NCBI RefSeq assembly: GCF_001043955.1 | Contig: NZ_LABZ01000127.1 | Location: 1 to 39,785, forward strand | Origin: Methylobacterium tarhaniae | GTDB lineage: Bacteria; Pseudomonadota; Alphaproteobacteria; Rhizobiales; Beijerinckiaceae | Direction of reading: 5' to 3' | Length of the DNA stretch: 39,785 bases | Shown: positions 16,373 through 24,316 of the stretch, piece after piece | Layout: each line of letters starts with the position of its first letter | How positions within the stretch are numbered: the first letter of the stretch is position 1 | Program-made: the position numbers and the translations under genes | Notes under the pieces: model-generated | Told to the model about the DNA's origin: nothing | The model's input: the letters and a program-made list of their open reading frames with translations, nothing else | The model's database searches: none

Positions 16373-16575
16373 GAGCCGCGTTGCAGAGTTTAATTTCCTC
16401 GTTTCGTTCCCTAGGAGTAACGGGGGGAATGGATCGCCCATCGCGAAAGTCGACTTCCCGCTGTCACGCATTAGCCGCCGGCTAGGGATTAATGCTGAAA
16501 CGCGAATTTGAGGACTTGCCGAGGCGGGTCGGCCAGGCACATCTAGGGGGGCACACGAGATCCCCGGAGGCCCCC

Positions 16576-16890
16576 ATGCAGAACCACGCAGCCCACCTGA
16601 GCATGGACGTCGCGGCCCGGGGCATGACGATCTTCAACGGCCTGCAGCTGTCGATCGCCTACTATCGGGAAGCCGAGGCCCGCCGCCGTCGGGACGGGAT
16701 CTGCGCGGTCGCGGATCTGGAGATGCGCCTGACCGAGAGCCGTCAGATCGAGGCCGAGGCGATCGACGCAGCCACGGCCATCTCCCATGAGAACGATCGC
16801 TTGCGCCGAGAGTTGGCCGCGGCCCGGGCTGAGATCGCCAGCCTGGAGCATGAGGCCCTGAGCTACGCCCGGATGGCCGGCCTCGTCTAA
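16576..16890 (+). CDS. Hypothetical coiled-coil protein, 104 aa (island gene)
   Basis: Not recognised. The ATG at 16576 has a strong ribosome-binding site (GGAGG, 5 nt spacing), which decides the start over the longer frame from 16492. Residues ~35-100 (ADLEMRLTESRQIEAEAIDAA, ENDRLRRELAAARAEIASLE) show heptad spacing of a parallel coiled coil; the N-terminus (DVAARGMTIFNGLQLSIAYY) is more hydrophobic. A strong hairpin terminator follows 16 bp after the stop. The function cannot be told from the sequence. Confidence 0.6.
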   Translation: MQNHAAHLSMDVAARGMTIFNGLQLSIAYYREAEARRRRDGICAVADLEMRLTESRQIEAEAIDAATAISHENDRLRRELAAARAEIASLEHEALSYARMAGLV

Positions 16891-16906
16891 AGGGTCGCCA
16901 AATGAA

Positions 16907-16936
16907 AAGGGCCGCCGGGGGGATCCGGCGGCCCTT
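16907..16936. terminator. Strong hairpin terminator between convergent island genes
   Basis: AAGGGCCGCCGG-ggggat-CCGGCGGCCCTT is a perfect 12-bp stem with a 6-nt loop. It lies 16 bp after the 104-aa gene and 21 bp after the stop of the opposing 276-aa gene. The AA/TT ends make it a plausible bidirectional terminator. Confidence 0.8.
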
Positions 16937-16957
16937 CGTGTTTCGGGGGGCGGTGCC

Positions 16958-17788
16958 TTAGCGGACGTAGGCGGCGCCGAGGTCAGTGTCTTCCAAGTCC
17001 TCGAAAGGTCGCCTGACCGGGCGGGCTTCCGGCTCGGCAGGGGCCGGCGCGGTGCCGGCGGCGATCGCGGCCTTCTCCACCCGGAAGGCGGCGCGGGCCG
17101 CAGCCAGGCCGGCCTTCACGTCAGCCGATTTCGGGCACGGGGGGACGCCGGGGAGGAGGTCGCCCGGGCCGCGGGCGGTCATGTGCCGCTCGATCGAAGC
17201 AGGATCCGCGATCGCCACGCGCCTGCGAGCAACCGGCTCCAGGCTCTCCAGCCACTGCATCGTCTCGGGTGGGAGGGGCCGCTGCGCGTGTAGCGCCGTG
17301 ACGCGCATCACCCCGTCCTCGCGGAGGCCGGCTCCGGCGTACTGGCGCACAAGGGCCGGCATGGAGAGATCCTCCAGCCGGCGGGCGGCGGGCTGCGGCG
17401 AATAGGCCGGGGCGTCGTTGCGCGTGCGGGCGGTGTCGGCCGCTGCGACCTGGGCGGCCAGCTGCGCGGGGGTGGCCGGCCGCTGCGGGAGGACGGCGCC
17501 GAGGAACCGGCCAACGAAGCCGGCCGTGCCGAGGACGGTGCCGCTGGCTGTCCTGGCCAGCGCCATGCCGGGCTTGCCGACCGTGAGATCCAGCGCCTTG
17601 CCGACGCCCTCGTTGACCGCGCGGGCTCCGCGCCATACGGAGCGGGCATCCCCGGCAAGCAGCTCGCCCACCTCGCCTGCGATCCCGAACAGCTTGCGCA
17701 CGAAGCGCAGGATCGCCTGCGCCAGGGCCAGCAGGAATTCCGCCAGCTTCCTGGCGGCCTTCATCCTCTCGAAAATCTTCGCCAACAT
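16958..17788 (-). CDS. Hypothetical protein, 276 aa (island gene)
   Basis: Not recognised. From Met at 17788: a basic/amphipathic N-terminus (MLAKIFERMKAARKLAEF), then hydrophobic and amphipathic stretches (LLALAQAILRFVRKLFGIAGEVGELLAG; GMALARTASGTVLGTAGFVGRFLGAVLP), then an Ala/Pro-rich hydrophilic C-terminal half (LPPETMQWLESLEPVARRR; RRPFEDLEDTDLGAAYV). This could be a peripheral membrane or conjugation/phage accessory protein; that is a guess. I chose 17788 over the upstream Met (17842), whose extra residues look unrelated. The gene diverges from the interrupted gene at 17959, and a 17-bp palindrome lies between them. Confidence 0.55.
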   Translation of the reverse strand: MLAKIFERMKAARKLAEFLLALAQAILRFVRKLFGIAGEVGELLAGDARSVWRGARAVNEGVGKALDLTVGKPGMALARTASGTVLGTAGFVGRFLGAVLPQRPATPAQLAAQVAAADTARTRNDAPAYSPQPAARRLEDLSMPALVRQYAGAGLREDGVMRVTALHAQRPLPPETMQWLESLEPVARRRVAIADPASIERHMTARGPGDLLPGVPPCPKSADVKAGLAAARAAFRVEKAAIAAGTAPAPAEPEARPVRRPFEDLEDTDLGAAYVR

Positions 17789-17850
17789 CCGCCCCCGTTC
17801 GTGTGTGGGGGCCGGGTCTCGCCCGGCCTTGCTCGAATTCAAGACCCCGC

Positions 17851-17867
17851 CTTTGCAAGCTGCAAAG
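17851..17867. promoter_or_regulatory. Palindrome CTTTGCA-agc-TGCAAAG, possible operator
   Basis: A perfect 7-bp inverted repeat with a 3-bp spacer, in the 170-bp region between the divergent genes starting at 17788 and 17959. Its shape fits a dimeric HTH repressor site for the island. Confidence 0.4.
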
Positions 17868-17958
17868 ACGTCTAGAGAGCGAGCTCGGGTTCGAAGGTCT
17901 TTTCGGCCTCCCCGAAGAGCGCGAGACGCTGCGAATCGGTCAGCTGTTTTCTGTTCAC

Positions 17959-18906
17959 ATGACCTCGACCGTCTTCTTTCGCCACCACGACGACTGCTGG
18001 AATGCGTTCGCGATGAAGGGCGCGGCTCCAGCCGTCGTCGAGGTCCCGGCTTGGCCAGGGGCGCGATCCGGCGTTGACGAAGCGGTCGTTCGTCTCACGC
18101 GCACGCGCCTCGGCTACACGTCAGGGCACCACATTCACACCCGCTCCTACGGCAGCGGGGGCGGCGGTTTCCATCGCCCCGACGCCGACGCCGACGCCGA
18201 GGGGTGGTTCCTCTGGACGACGCGCCAAGCGGCGATCCAGGCTGGGGGATGCGAGCTCTGACAGGACTGCAAGGACGAGGCGTTCGCCGATCACGTGCGA
18301 GGCTTCTTCGCCATGCGGGGCGTCGACGTCATGCAGATGCCCGGCGATGAGTGGAAGCGCCGGCTCGTGTCGCGTACCGAAGTCTGCAGCCTGGTGGAGG
18401 CGGGTCCCTCGCCCGAGCACCGGGCCATCGACGGGCCCGGCCCGACATCGGACGTGCTCGCCTACGAGCGGGAAGTCGGGCTCACCGACGTCAATTACGT
18501 CCCCGACGCCCCTGCGCGGAAAGAAGCGCGGGCCAACTTCACGCCCGAGGTGCCAGGCGTGGAGCAGGTCCTGCTGGCTCACTACGAGGGAGTGATCGAC
18601 CCGCCGAGTCCCCGCACGCTCAATCGTCGGCAGCTGAAGCGCGAGCGGGATGCGGCGAGGGCTAGACCTCCTCGCCGACCCGCACGTCAGGCCGCCTCGG
18701 CCAGGGCCGCCACCACCGCCGGCGTGCCGGCCCGCACCGCATCGACGGCCATGGCTTCGAGGATCTCCGACAGCCGCGCAGGCCGCCAGTCCCAGCAGTC
18801 GACCCCCACGTCCAAGGATCGCCCGCAGCCGGGCAAGCCCCCGTGGGAGTGGCCATACAAGTGCAGGACGCCGTTATGCAGCCCGTTCCAAGTCCTTTGG
18901 GCGTAA
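17959..18906 (+). pseudogene. Hypothetical island gene interrupted by an in-frame TGA
   Basis: Not recognised. One frame runs from ATG 17959 (MTSTVFFRHHDDCWNAFAM) to TGA 18259-18261. It then continues uninterrupted (QDCKDEAFADHVRGFFAM... EWKRRLVSRTEVCSLVEAG... VLLAHYEGVIDPPSPRTLNRRQLKRERD) with the same composition. A TGG to TGA change at 18259 would restore a single protein. The part after about 18660 overlaps the convergent phosphoesterase and looks non-coding, so the original end is uncertain. His- and Cys-rich segments (SGHHIHTRS; QDCKDEAF) may bind metal. Selenocysteine is not supported. Confidence 0.5.
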
Positions 18907-19247
18907 TGATCCAATACTAACCGCCGCCCCTCGACTACGGGCTCGGCGCGCTCGTGTTGGCTATACCACGACAACGAGGTCGTCCGGCCGGCGTCGTGGT
19001 TGCCCCGGACCAGGTGCTTGCGGCCGTTCAGCCGGGCGAAGACGGCCCGGCAGTGGGCGGCCGACGCGGCGTAGGCGAAGTCCCCCAAGTGCCAGACCTC
19101 GTCGTCGGGCCTCACGCGATTATTCCAGGCGGCGATCAGCGTCTCGTCGTGCTCCTCGATGGAGGCAAACGGCCTCGGCTTCTGCATCCTCGCGCTCAGG
19201 ATGCCCGAGTGCCCGAAATGGCTGTCGCTGGTGAAGTAGGTGCGCAT
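18687..19247 (-). CDS. Calcineurin-like metallophosphoesterase, 186 aa
   Basis: The protein opens MRTYFTSDSHFGHSG, giving metal ligands D-x-H. It continues with HLGDFAYA (GD motif), RLNGRKHLVRGNHD (GNHD) and LHLYGHSHGGLPG (GHSH), the complete dimetal phosphoesterase set. Short phage- and plasmid-encoded proteins of this type are usually annotated as metallophosphatases acting on nucleotides or nucleic-acid ends; the real substrate is unknown. ATG 19247 begins exactly at the conserved first strand, so the longer frame upstream (to 19454) is not used. It is the last gene of the island before the tRNA-Gly gene. Confidence 0.85.
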   Translation of the reverse strand: MRTYFTSDSHFGHSGILSARMQKPRPFASIEEHDETLIAAWNNRVRPDDEVWHLGDFAYAASAAHCRAVFARLNGRKHLVRGNHDAGRTTSLSWYSQHERAEPVVEGRRLVLDHYAQRTWNGLHNGVLHLYGHSHGGLPGCGRSLDVGVDCWDWRPARLSEILEAMAVDAVRAGTPAVVAALAEAA

Positions 19248-19564
19248 CGGGGCAGGCCCCCTCGAACTGGAGAACGCGGTCGCGCGGGGATCCCGGCGGC
19301 GGGTGGCTGGCCTCATGCCAGACAGCGTTTCCGTTTGAGAAGGATGGGCATGAAGGCGGCTGCTCCCGATGAGGGCGCAGGATCCGCGATCCGGAGCGAG
19401 CCGGCAAGATCCGAATGGGGACTTGGTTAGGGTTTCCCTGGCCGGCGGATACAACGGGTCGGAGGACCATATGTTGTATCCCCGTTGTATCCCGCCCGTT
19501 CGGGGGTAGCGCGAGGTGGTTGAGGAACCCCCTGCAAGCGCTTGTCAGGGTTAAGAAAAGGGAG
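19248..19564. other. Gene-free stretch between island and tRNA-Gly
   Basis: Apart from the GTTGTATCC repeats at 19447-19492, no credible gene or structure is seen. Open frames here lack family resemblance or good ribosome-binding sites. If the island is integrative, its attachment core should lie at or near 19565. Confidence 0.4.
19447..19492. repeat. Three copies of GTTGTATCC near the tRNA 3' end
   Basis: GGATACAAC at 19447-19455 is the inverse of GTTGTATCC at 19473-19481 and 19484-19492; the latter two form a tandem 11-bp repeat. They lie 73-118 bp from the tRNA-Gly 3' end in an otherwise gene-free stretch (19248-19564). Arrangement and place suit arm-type sites of a tyrosine integrase or a replication/partition iteron, but no integrase is visible. 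Confidence 0.5.
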
Positions 19565-19639
19565 TGGAGCGGGCGATCGGGATCGAACCGACGACATTCA
19601 GCTTGGGAAGCTGACGTTCTACCACTGAACTACGCCCGC
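19565..19639 (-). tRNA. tRNA-Gly(CCC)
   Basis: Read on the minus strand: 7-bp acceptor GCGGGCG/CGCCCGC, D-arm GTTC-AGTGGTAGA-AC, anticodon stem TCAGC/GCTGA with loop TTCCCAA (anticodon CCC, reading GGG), T-arm GTCGG-TTCGATC-CCGAT, then T and an encoded CCA (19565-19567). The fold is complete. The 3' end faces the accessory island at lower coordinates, the side on which tRNA-targeting integrases insert DNA. Confidence 0.95.
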
Positions 19640-19723
19640 GGTGGCCATCGTCATACGGGCTCGCCTCGGCGCTGTCCACCCCGAAATGCCGCGCTGGCGA
19701 GGGGTGGTATCGGCGCTCCGGGA

Positions 19724-22700
19724 TCAGCGTTCCATGCGCCCGGATTGCGGCGCGTTGGGATCGCCCCCGCCGGCGCCGAACAGCTTGCGCAGGAAGCCCG
19801 GGGCGATCGCGGAGAGCGGGTTGACGCTGATGTTGGGGGCGCTCATTGCGCCGGCGACCCGGAAATTGATTCCGAACAGGCCCTCGTTGTGTCCGCCGCC
19901 GAGGAGCGGGCCGAAGATCGGCACCTGGGACACCACGTTGTTGAGTCCGTAGAGCGGCACGAAGGTGCCGGAGATGTCGGTGCGGTCCTTGCCCGTGTCG
20001 ATCCAGCCGCCCAGCGTGAAGCCCATCGCCGGGCCGGAGATCGCGGCCTCCGTGAAGGCGACGCGGGTACCGTTGCGCTGGAAGGCGGCGCGCAGGCGGT
20101 CGAAGCCGACATCGTTGGCGTCGCTGCGCCGGTCGCCGCCGTCGTCGCCCTGGGCCATGATCCGGCCGAGGGCCGGCTCGTTGCGCAAGGCGAAGGAGCG
20201 GATCTGCACCAGGCCCGATTGCGGCCCGTCATTCATGGTCATCTGCAGCGACAGGAACCCGCCCTGCATGCGCTTGTAGATGTCGAGGAAGCGCAGGGCC
20301 GCGCCGGCATCGCTGGTCTCGGCGTTGAGCACCGGCGGGGTGCTGCGGTCGGGCTTGGCCACGTCCAGGCTGACCCCGGCCGAGCGCAGGCGGCCCTGGA
20401 TCCGGGCCTGGCGCACGTCGTCGCCGCGCAGGGACAGCTTCAGGCTGGCATTGGTCAGGGCCTCGTCGTTGAAGCCGGTCAGGATCGCGAAGCTGAGATC
20501 GGCCTCGACGTCGCGGGATCCCGTCTCCTTCCCGCCCTTGCGCGGCGGGGCGGCCAGGGCGCGCAGGAAGGGCCGCGCATCGGCGACGCCGCCCTTGGCG
20601 CTGATGCGGTAGCCGTTGCCGGTGCGCTCGACCTGGGCGCGGATGTCGTCGCCCGGCGAGAGCTTGAGGCTGGTGAGATCGGCCCGCTCGAAGCCCCCCT
20701 CGGCATTGAGCGAGGCGCTGCCGCGCAGCTGCACCGAACCGGAATCGAGCGCGATGTCGCGCAGCTCGCTGCCCTGGCCGGTCTCGGTGAGGGAGAGGGT
20801 GAGGCGGCCCGGCCGGCCGGCGGCCTTGGTCCAGCCCGGCAGGAGCCCGTCGACGCTCGCCCGCGCGAGGTCGGCCTCGATCCGGATCGGGTTCTTGCCC
20901 GGCCGGCCGACCGGCACGAGGAAGCGGGCATTGACCGGCCCGGCGAGCTGGGGCGCCGTCGGCAGGCCCTTGCGGGCGCGCGCGGCGTCGTCGAGAGCCA
21001 TGGTCACCACCGCCTCGCCGGGAGCGCCGGCCTTCGGCTGGTGCAGGTCGATGGTCAGCGGGGCGCCGGCGAGCCGCCCGTCGCCCTTCAGGCTGAAGCC
21101 GTTCCGGTCGTAGGCGACCGCGAAGCGGCCGTTCTCGAGCTTCTCCTTGCCGACGAGGCGCTCGGCCGCGATGTCGGTGAGGGTTCCGCTCATCACCACC
21201 GGCAGGTCGGCGATCTCGGGCACCGCCTCGAGGGAGAGGGGGAAGTCGATGCGCAGGTCGGCCTGGCCCCGCAGGGTCGCGGGGTCGAGCTCGGTGCCCG
21301 ACAGCGAGCGGAAGAGCTTCGTCTGCAGCAGGGAGGCCAGGGCGTCGGCGCCGCCGGTGAGGCGAAGCCCGATCTGGGCGGTCACGTCGTGCGGCACCGC
21401 GTCCTTGATGACGAAGGAGCCGTCCTGCAGGCTGAGCGCGCGGCCGTCCGGCATCCGGATCTCGGCATTGGCGCCGCGGATGGTGGTGTTGCGCCCGGTG
21501 ACGAGCCCGGAGACCCGGGCGCGGGAGAGCGGGGGCGCGTCGGAGGAGATGGTGAGCCCGCCCTCGCTCACCGCGAAGGCGATCCGCACCGCCTGGTCGG
21601 GCATGGGCTCGCCCCGGGTGGCGGCGGCGAACTCGGCCATGGTCATATCGACCACGATGTCGAGGCTGTCGAGCCGCCCGCCCCGCAGGTTGTCGACGAG
21701 GTAGGTGCGGATCGGCGGCGCGACGTTCTCGGGCCAGAGCCGCAGGGCGGCGCGCCCGTCGGTGCGGTCGGCGACGATGCGCAGGGTCAGGCCGCCCTCG
21801 TCGGCCTTCGTGCCGAGGGTGCCGCTGATCGTGCCGTGCACGACGTCGCCCGACAGGGTGATCGCGTCGATCTGCATCCCGCCGTCGCGGCCCGAGAGAC
21901 GGGCATCGACCTTGGCGATCGTGACCGGAGCGTCGCCGGGGGCGGCGCCGCGCAGCACCGCGCCGGTGCCCGACAGGGCGGCTTTCCAGCCCGTCTCCGA
22001 CCCCTCCGGCCCCGCCACCCACTCGCCGGCGAGGCGCACGCGATTGCCGGCGCCGCGGTAGTCGAGGGCGTCGACCTTCAGGGCGCGGCGCGTCTCGTCC
22101 CAGGCGGCGTCGACCGTCACCGCCTCGATCGTCACCGGGTTGAAGTCCTTCTCCTCGATCAGCAGGTTGCCCTCGCTGGTGGTGAGCCGGAACGTCATGC
22201 CGTCGAGGCGCGCCCCGTGCATCGCCACCTGGGCCCGGCCGGAGAGCTTCAGGTCGGTGGTCAGCGGCAGGCGCGACTGGCCGGAGAGCAGCAGCAGGTC
22301 GGAGACCGGCAGGTCGTCGAGGGTGAGCACGCCGTGGCGGCCGCCATCCGGCGCCTGCTCGACGTCGCCGCCGAAGCGCCAGGGCCCGTGGGGGCCGAGG
22401 ATGCGCATCTCGAACACCCGGGCCGGCCGCGTCGCGTCGCGGTTGAACAACCCGTCGACCCGCGGGAAGACCACGCGCTCGGCACCCGACTCGTCCATCA
22501 GGGTCAGGCGGGCATTGGTCAGGCGGGCCCGGTCGAGGCTGCCGATCACCCCGGAGGGATCGAGCACCACGCTCAGGATCGACGCGACCGTGGCGGAGAC
22601 CGGCGAGACGGTGCCGCGGGCGGCCACCACCGCCGGCGGGGTCTGGGGCTTGGCGTCCGACGGATCGTTGGAGGCCGCGAAGGCGATCGAGCCGTCATGG

Positions 22701-23188
22701 TGCAGGAGCGCCCGCAGCTGCAGGTCGCGGAACTCGACCGAGCGGGCCTGGACCGAGAAACTGAGGAGCGACCACAGGTCGATGGCGACCACCGCGAGCG
22801 GCGCCCGCACCACGAGGTCGCCCTCCGGGTTGCGGATGTCGAGGCCGGTGGTGCGCAGGGCCAGCGCCCCGTCCCGGTCGATCTCAATGGCGCTGTCGTG
22901 CAGGGACACGCTCCAGCCCGGGCCGAGGCGTTCGGCGATCCCCGCCGCCACCCGGGGCTCGAGCCAGGCGAAGCTCACCGGGCCGCTCGCGAGGCGCAGA
23001 TAGGCGAGGCCGAGGCCGAGGCCCAGGAGCACCACGGCCGCGAGCTTGAGCACCAGCACGCCCCGGACGCAGGTCCGCAGCAGCGACCGGGGCGCGGCCT
23101 TGATCCGCGCGGCGCAAGGCTCCGGGTTCCGAGGCTCCGGGATCCGGGAGCCCGGAGCCTCGCGGCCCGGCTCGCTGGCGGTGTCCAT
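19724..23188 (-). CDS. AsmA-like/YhdP-family large envelope protein
   Basis: About 1154 aa. One N-terminal transmembrane helix (VLKLAAVVLLGLGLGLAYLRLA) precedes a very long periplasmic part made of repeated beta-strand units (for example WSVSLHDSAIEIDRDGALALRTTGLDIRNPEGDLVVRAPLA-type strands and DITLSGDVVHGTISGTLG-type turns). It ends in an AsmA-like C-terminal region (FTLGGWIDTGKDRTDISGTFVPLYGLNNVVSQVPIFGPLLGG). Members of the family are thought to bridge inner and outer membrane and move phospholipid outward. The start is uncertain: Met at 23188 lies before the basic segment and helix, while a longer frame reaches 23311 but its first residues look non-coding. It is single, divergent from the peroxiredoxin gene, and is followed by tRNA-Gly. 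Confidence 0.85.
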   Translation of the reverse strand: MDTASEPGREAPGSRIPEPRNPEPCAARIKAAPRSLLRTCVRGVLVLKLAAVVLLGLGLGLAYLRLASGPVSFAWLEPRVAAGIAERLGPGWSVSLHDSAIEIDRDGALALRTTGLDIRNPEGDLVVRAPLAVVAIDLWSLLSFSVQARSVEFRDLQLRALLHHDGSIAFAASNDPSDAKPQTPPAVVAARGTVSPVSATVASILSVVLDPSGVIGSLDRARLTNARLTLMDESGAERVVFPRVDGLFNRDATRPARVFEMRILGPHGPWRFGGDVEQAPDGGRHGVLTLDDLPVSDLLLLSGQSRLPLTTDLKLSGRAQVAMHGARLDGMTFRLTTSEGNLLIEEKDFNPVTIEAVTVDAAWDETRRALKVDALDYRGAGNRVRLAGEWVAGPEGSETGWKAALSGTGAVLRGAAPGDAPVTIAKVDARLSGRDGGMQIDAITLSGDVVHGTISGTLGTKADEGGLTLRIVADRTDGRAALRLWPENVAPPIRTYLVDNLRGGRLDSLDIVVDMTMAEFAAATRGEPMPDQAVRIAFAVSEGGLTISSDAPPLSRARVSGLVTGRNTTIRGANAEIRMPDGRALSLQDGSFVIKDAVPHDVTAQIGLRLTGGADALASLLQTKLFRSLSGTELDPATLRGQADLRIDFPLSLEAVPEIADLPVVMSGTLTDIAAERLVGKEKLENGRFAVAYDRNGFSLKGDGRLAGAPLTIDLHQPKAGAPGEAVVTMALDDAARARKGLPTAPQLAGPVNARFLVPVGRPGKNPIRIEADLARASVDGLLPGWTKAAGRPGRLTLSLTETGQGSELRDIALDSGSVQLRGSASLNAEGGFERADLTSLKLSPGDDIRAQVERTGNGYRISAKGGVADARPFLRALAAPPRKGGKETGSRDVEADLSFAILTGFNDEALTNASLKLSLRGDDVRQARIQGRLRSAGVSLDVAKPDRSTPPVLNAETSDAGAALRFLDIYKRMQGGFLSLQMTMNDGPQSGLVQIRSFALRNEPALGRIMAQGDDGGDRRSDANDVGFDRLRAAFQRNGTRVAFTEAAISGPAMGFTLGGWIDTGKDRTDISGTFVPLYGLNNVVSQVPIFGPLLGGGHNEGLFGINFRVAGAMSAPNISVNPLSAIAPGFLRKLFGAGGGDPNAPQSGRMER

Positions 23189-23458
23189 TCCTGGTGTCGC
23201 TCGGCCTGTCGTCACGCGTGCGTCGCCACTCCGGGCGCCCCGCTCGGGGCGCCGCCGTTCTGAACCCCGCCGTCCCGGGCGTGAGGGCCACGCTCCGGGC
23301 GACGAGGCCACCGCCGATGATTGCCCGCTCCGGTGACCGGAGGGTAACGTCCTGTCGCTAATCCGTCGGGCAGTGCGCCGGGCCGGTCCCTCCCCCGCCG
23401 CGGCGCCCTGCCCGCCTCTCCCAGAGGCACACCATCAATCGGCCGAAAGGAAGGCACG

Positions 23459-23923
23459 ATGGCGCTGAACCCGGGCGATCCCGCCCCCGATTTCTCCCTG
23501 CCGGCGACCGGCGGCGAGACCCTGAGCCTCGCCGGCCTCAAGGGGCGCAAGGCCGTGCTGTACTTCTACCCCAAGGACGACACCAGCGGCTGCACCCTGG
23601 AGGCCCAGGCCTTCAACGGGCTGCGCGAGGCCTTCGCGGCGGCCGACACCGCGGTGGTCGGCGTCTCGCCCGACCCGATGAAGAGCCACGACAAGTTCCG
23701 GGAGAAGTACGGCCTCGAATTCCCCCTCGCCTCGGACGAGACCAAGGCGATGCTCGAGGCCTATGGCGTCTGGGTCGAGAAGAGCATGTATGGCCGCAAG
23801 TACATGGGCGTCGAGCGCACGACGTTCCTGATCGACCGGGACGGCACGATCGCGAAGGTGTGGCAGAAGGTGAAGGTGCCGGGTCACGCCGACGCCGTGC
23901 TGGAGGCGGCGAAGGCGTTGTGA
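23459..23923 (+). CDS. bcp: Bcp/PrxQ-type peroxiredoxin
   Basis: 154 aa, the normal length. Reduces peroxides in the cytoplasm using thioredoxin or a similar donor. The peroxidatic Cys45 sits in DDTSGCTLEA (family T-P-G-C-T, here Ser for Pro). The thioredoxin-fold strand AVLYFYPKD and the late motif ERTTFLIDRDGTIAKVW are present. The resolving Cys five residues later, present in many PrxQ proteins (C-x4-C), is Gln50 here, and no other Cys is present, so this is a one-Cys form that needs an external thiol. The start has AAAGGAAGG upstream. A hairpin at 23992-24015 follows. Confidence 0.93.
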   Translation: MALNPGDPAPDFSLPATGGETLSLAGLKGRKAVLYFYPKDDTSGCTLEAQAFNGLREAFAAADTAVVGVSPDPMKSHDKFREKYGLEFPLASDETKAMLEAYGVWVEKSMYGRKYMGVERTTFLIDRDGTIAKVWQKVKVPGHADAVLEAAKAL

Positions 23924-23991
23924 GGCACGCGATCCGGCAACGCGCGATGAACGAGCGACCGGATGCCGGCACTCGTCAGTCGAGCCGCCTC

Positions 23992-24015
23992 CCCCTCTCC
24001 CGTTCGGGAGAGGGG
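23992..24015. terminator. Hairpin after the peroxiredoxin gene
   Basis: CCCCTCTCCC-gttc-GGGAGAGGGG is a perfect 10-bp stem with a tetraloop, 68 bp after the stop. It also resembles the C/G-rich repeats at 29751-29918, so it may be a repeat doubling as a terminator. The rest of the gap 23924-24316 shows nothing else clear apart from the TTAACC pair at 24270. Confidence 0.5.
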
Positions 24016-24269
24016 CCAGGGCCGAGGATGGGCACGGTTCAGAACAGAAAGCGGTCGCGAAGCTGTTCGCGCGACAGGCTGAGCTTTATCGGCGCCGGAT
24101 CCATCCTTGCGCGATCTTCGATCGTGCCGGCCTCTTCCGCAGGCGGAGAAGGGGATCTTGCGATTTACCCTTGATCGGAATTCGATTTTGTGGCGCCGAG
24201 CCGACGCTGCGCGAAGGCCGGCGCGACACTGAAGCGGGACACCGGTTCGTCTTCGCCCTTGAAGCATCC

Positions 24270-24281
24270 TTAACCTTAACC
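24270..24281 (+). promoter_or_regulatory. Tandem TTAACC, possible CtrA half-sites
   Basis: TTAACCTTAACC lies 36 bp before the M23 peptidase start. CtrA full sites are TTAA-N7-TTAAC; here the halves are adjacent, so the match is weak. Confidence 0.2.
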
Positions 24282-24316
24282 CGCGACGGTCCCCCTCAGG
24301 TTACCGGACCGTCCCG

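Noticed and set aside
18259..18261. TGA as a selenocysteine codon
   Set aside because: The context (GCEL-TGA-QDCK) is not a known selenoprotein motif and I see no convincing hairpin just downstream; a Trp codon mutation is simpler.
19415..23263. 1282-aa open frame on the plus strand
   Set aside because: It is antisense to the AsmA-like gene, has Gly/Ala/Arg/His-rich low-information sequence typical of GC-rich shadow frames, and crosses the tRNA-Gly gene.
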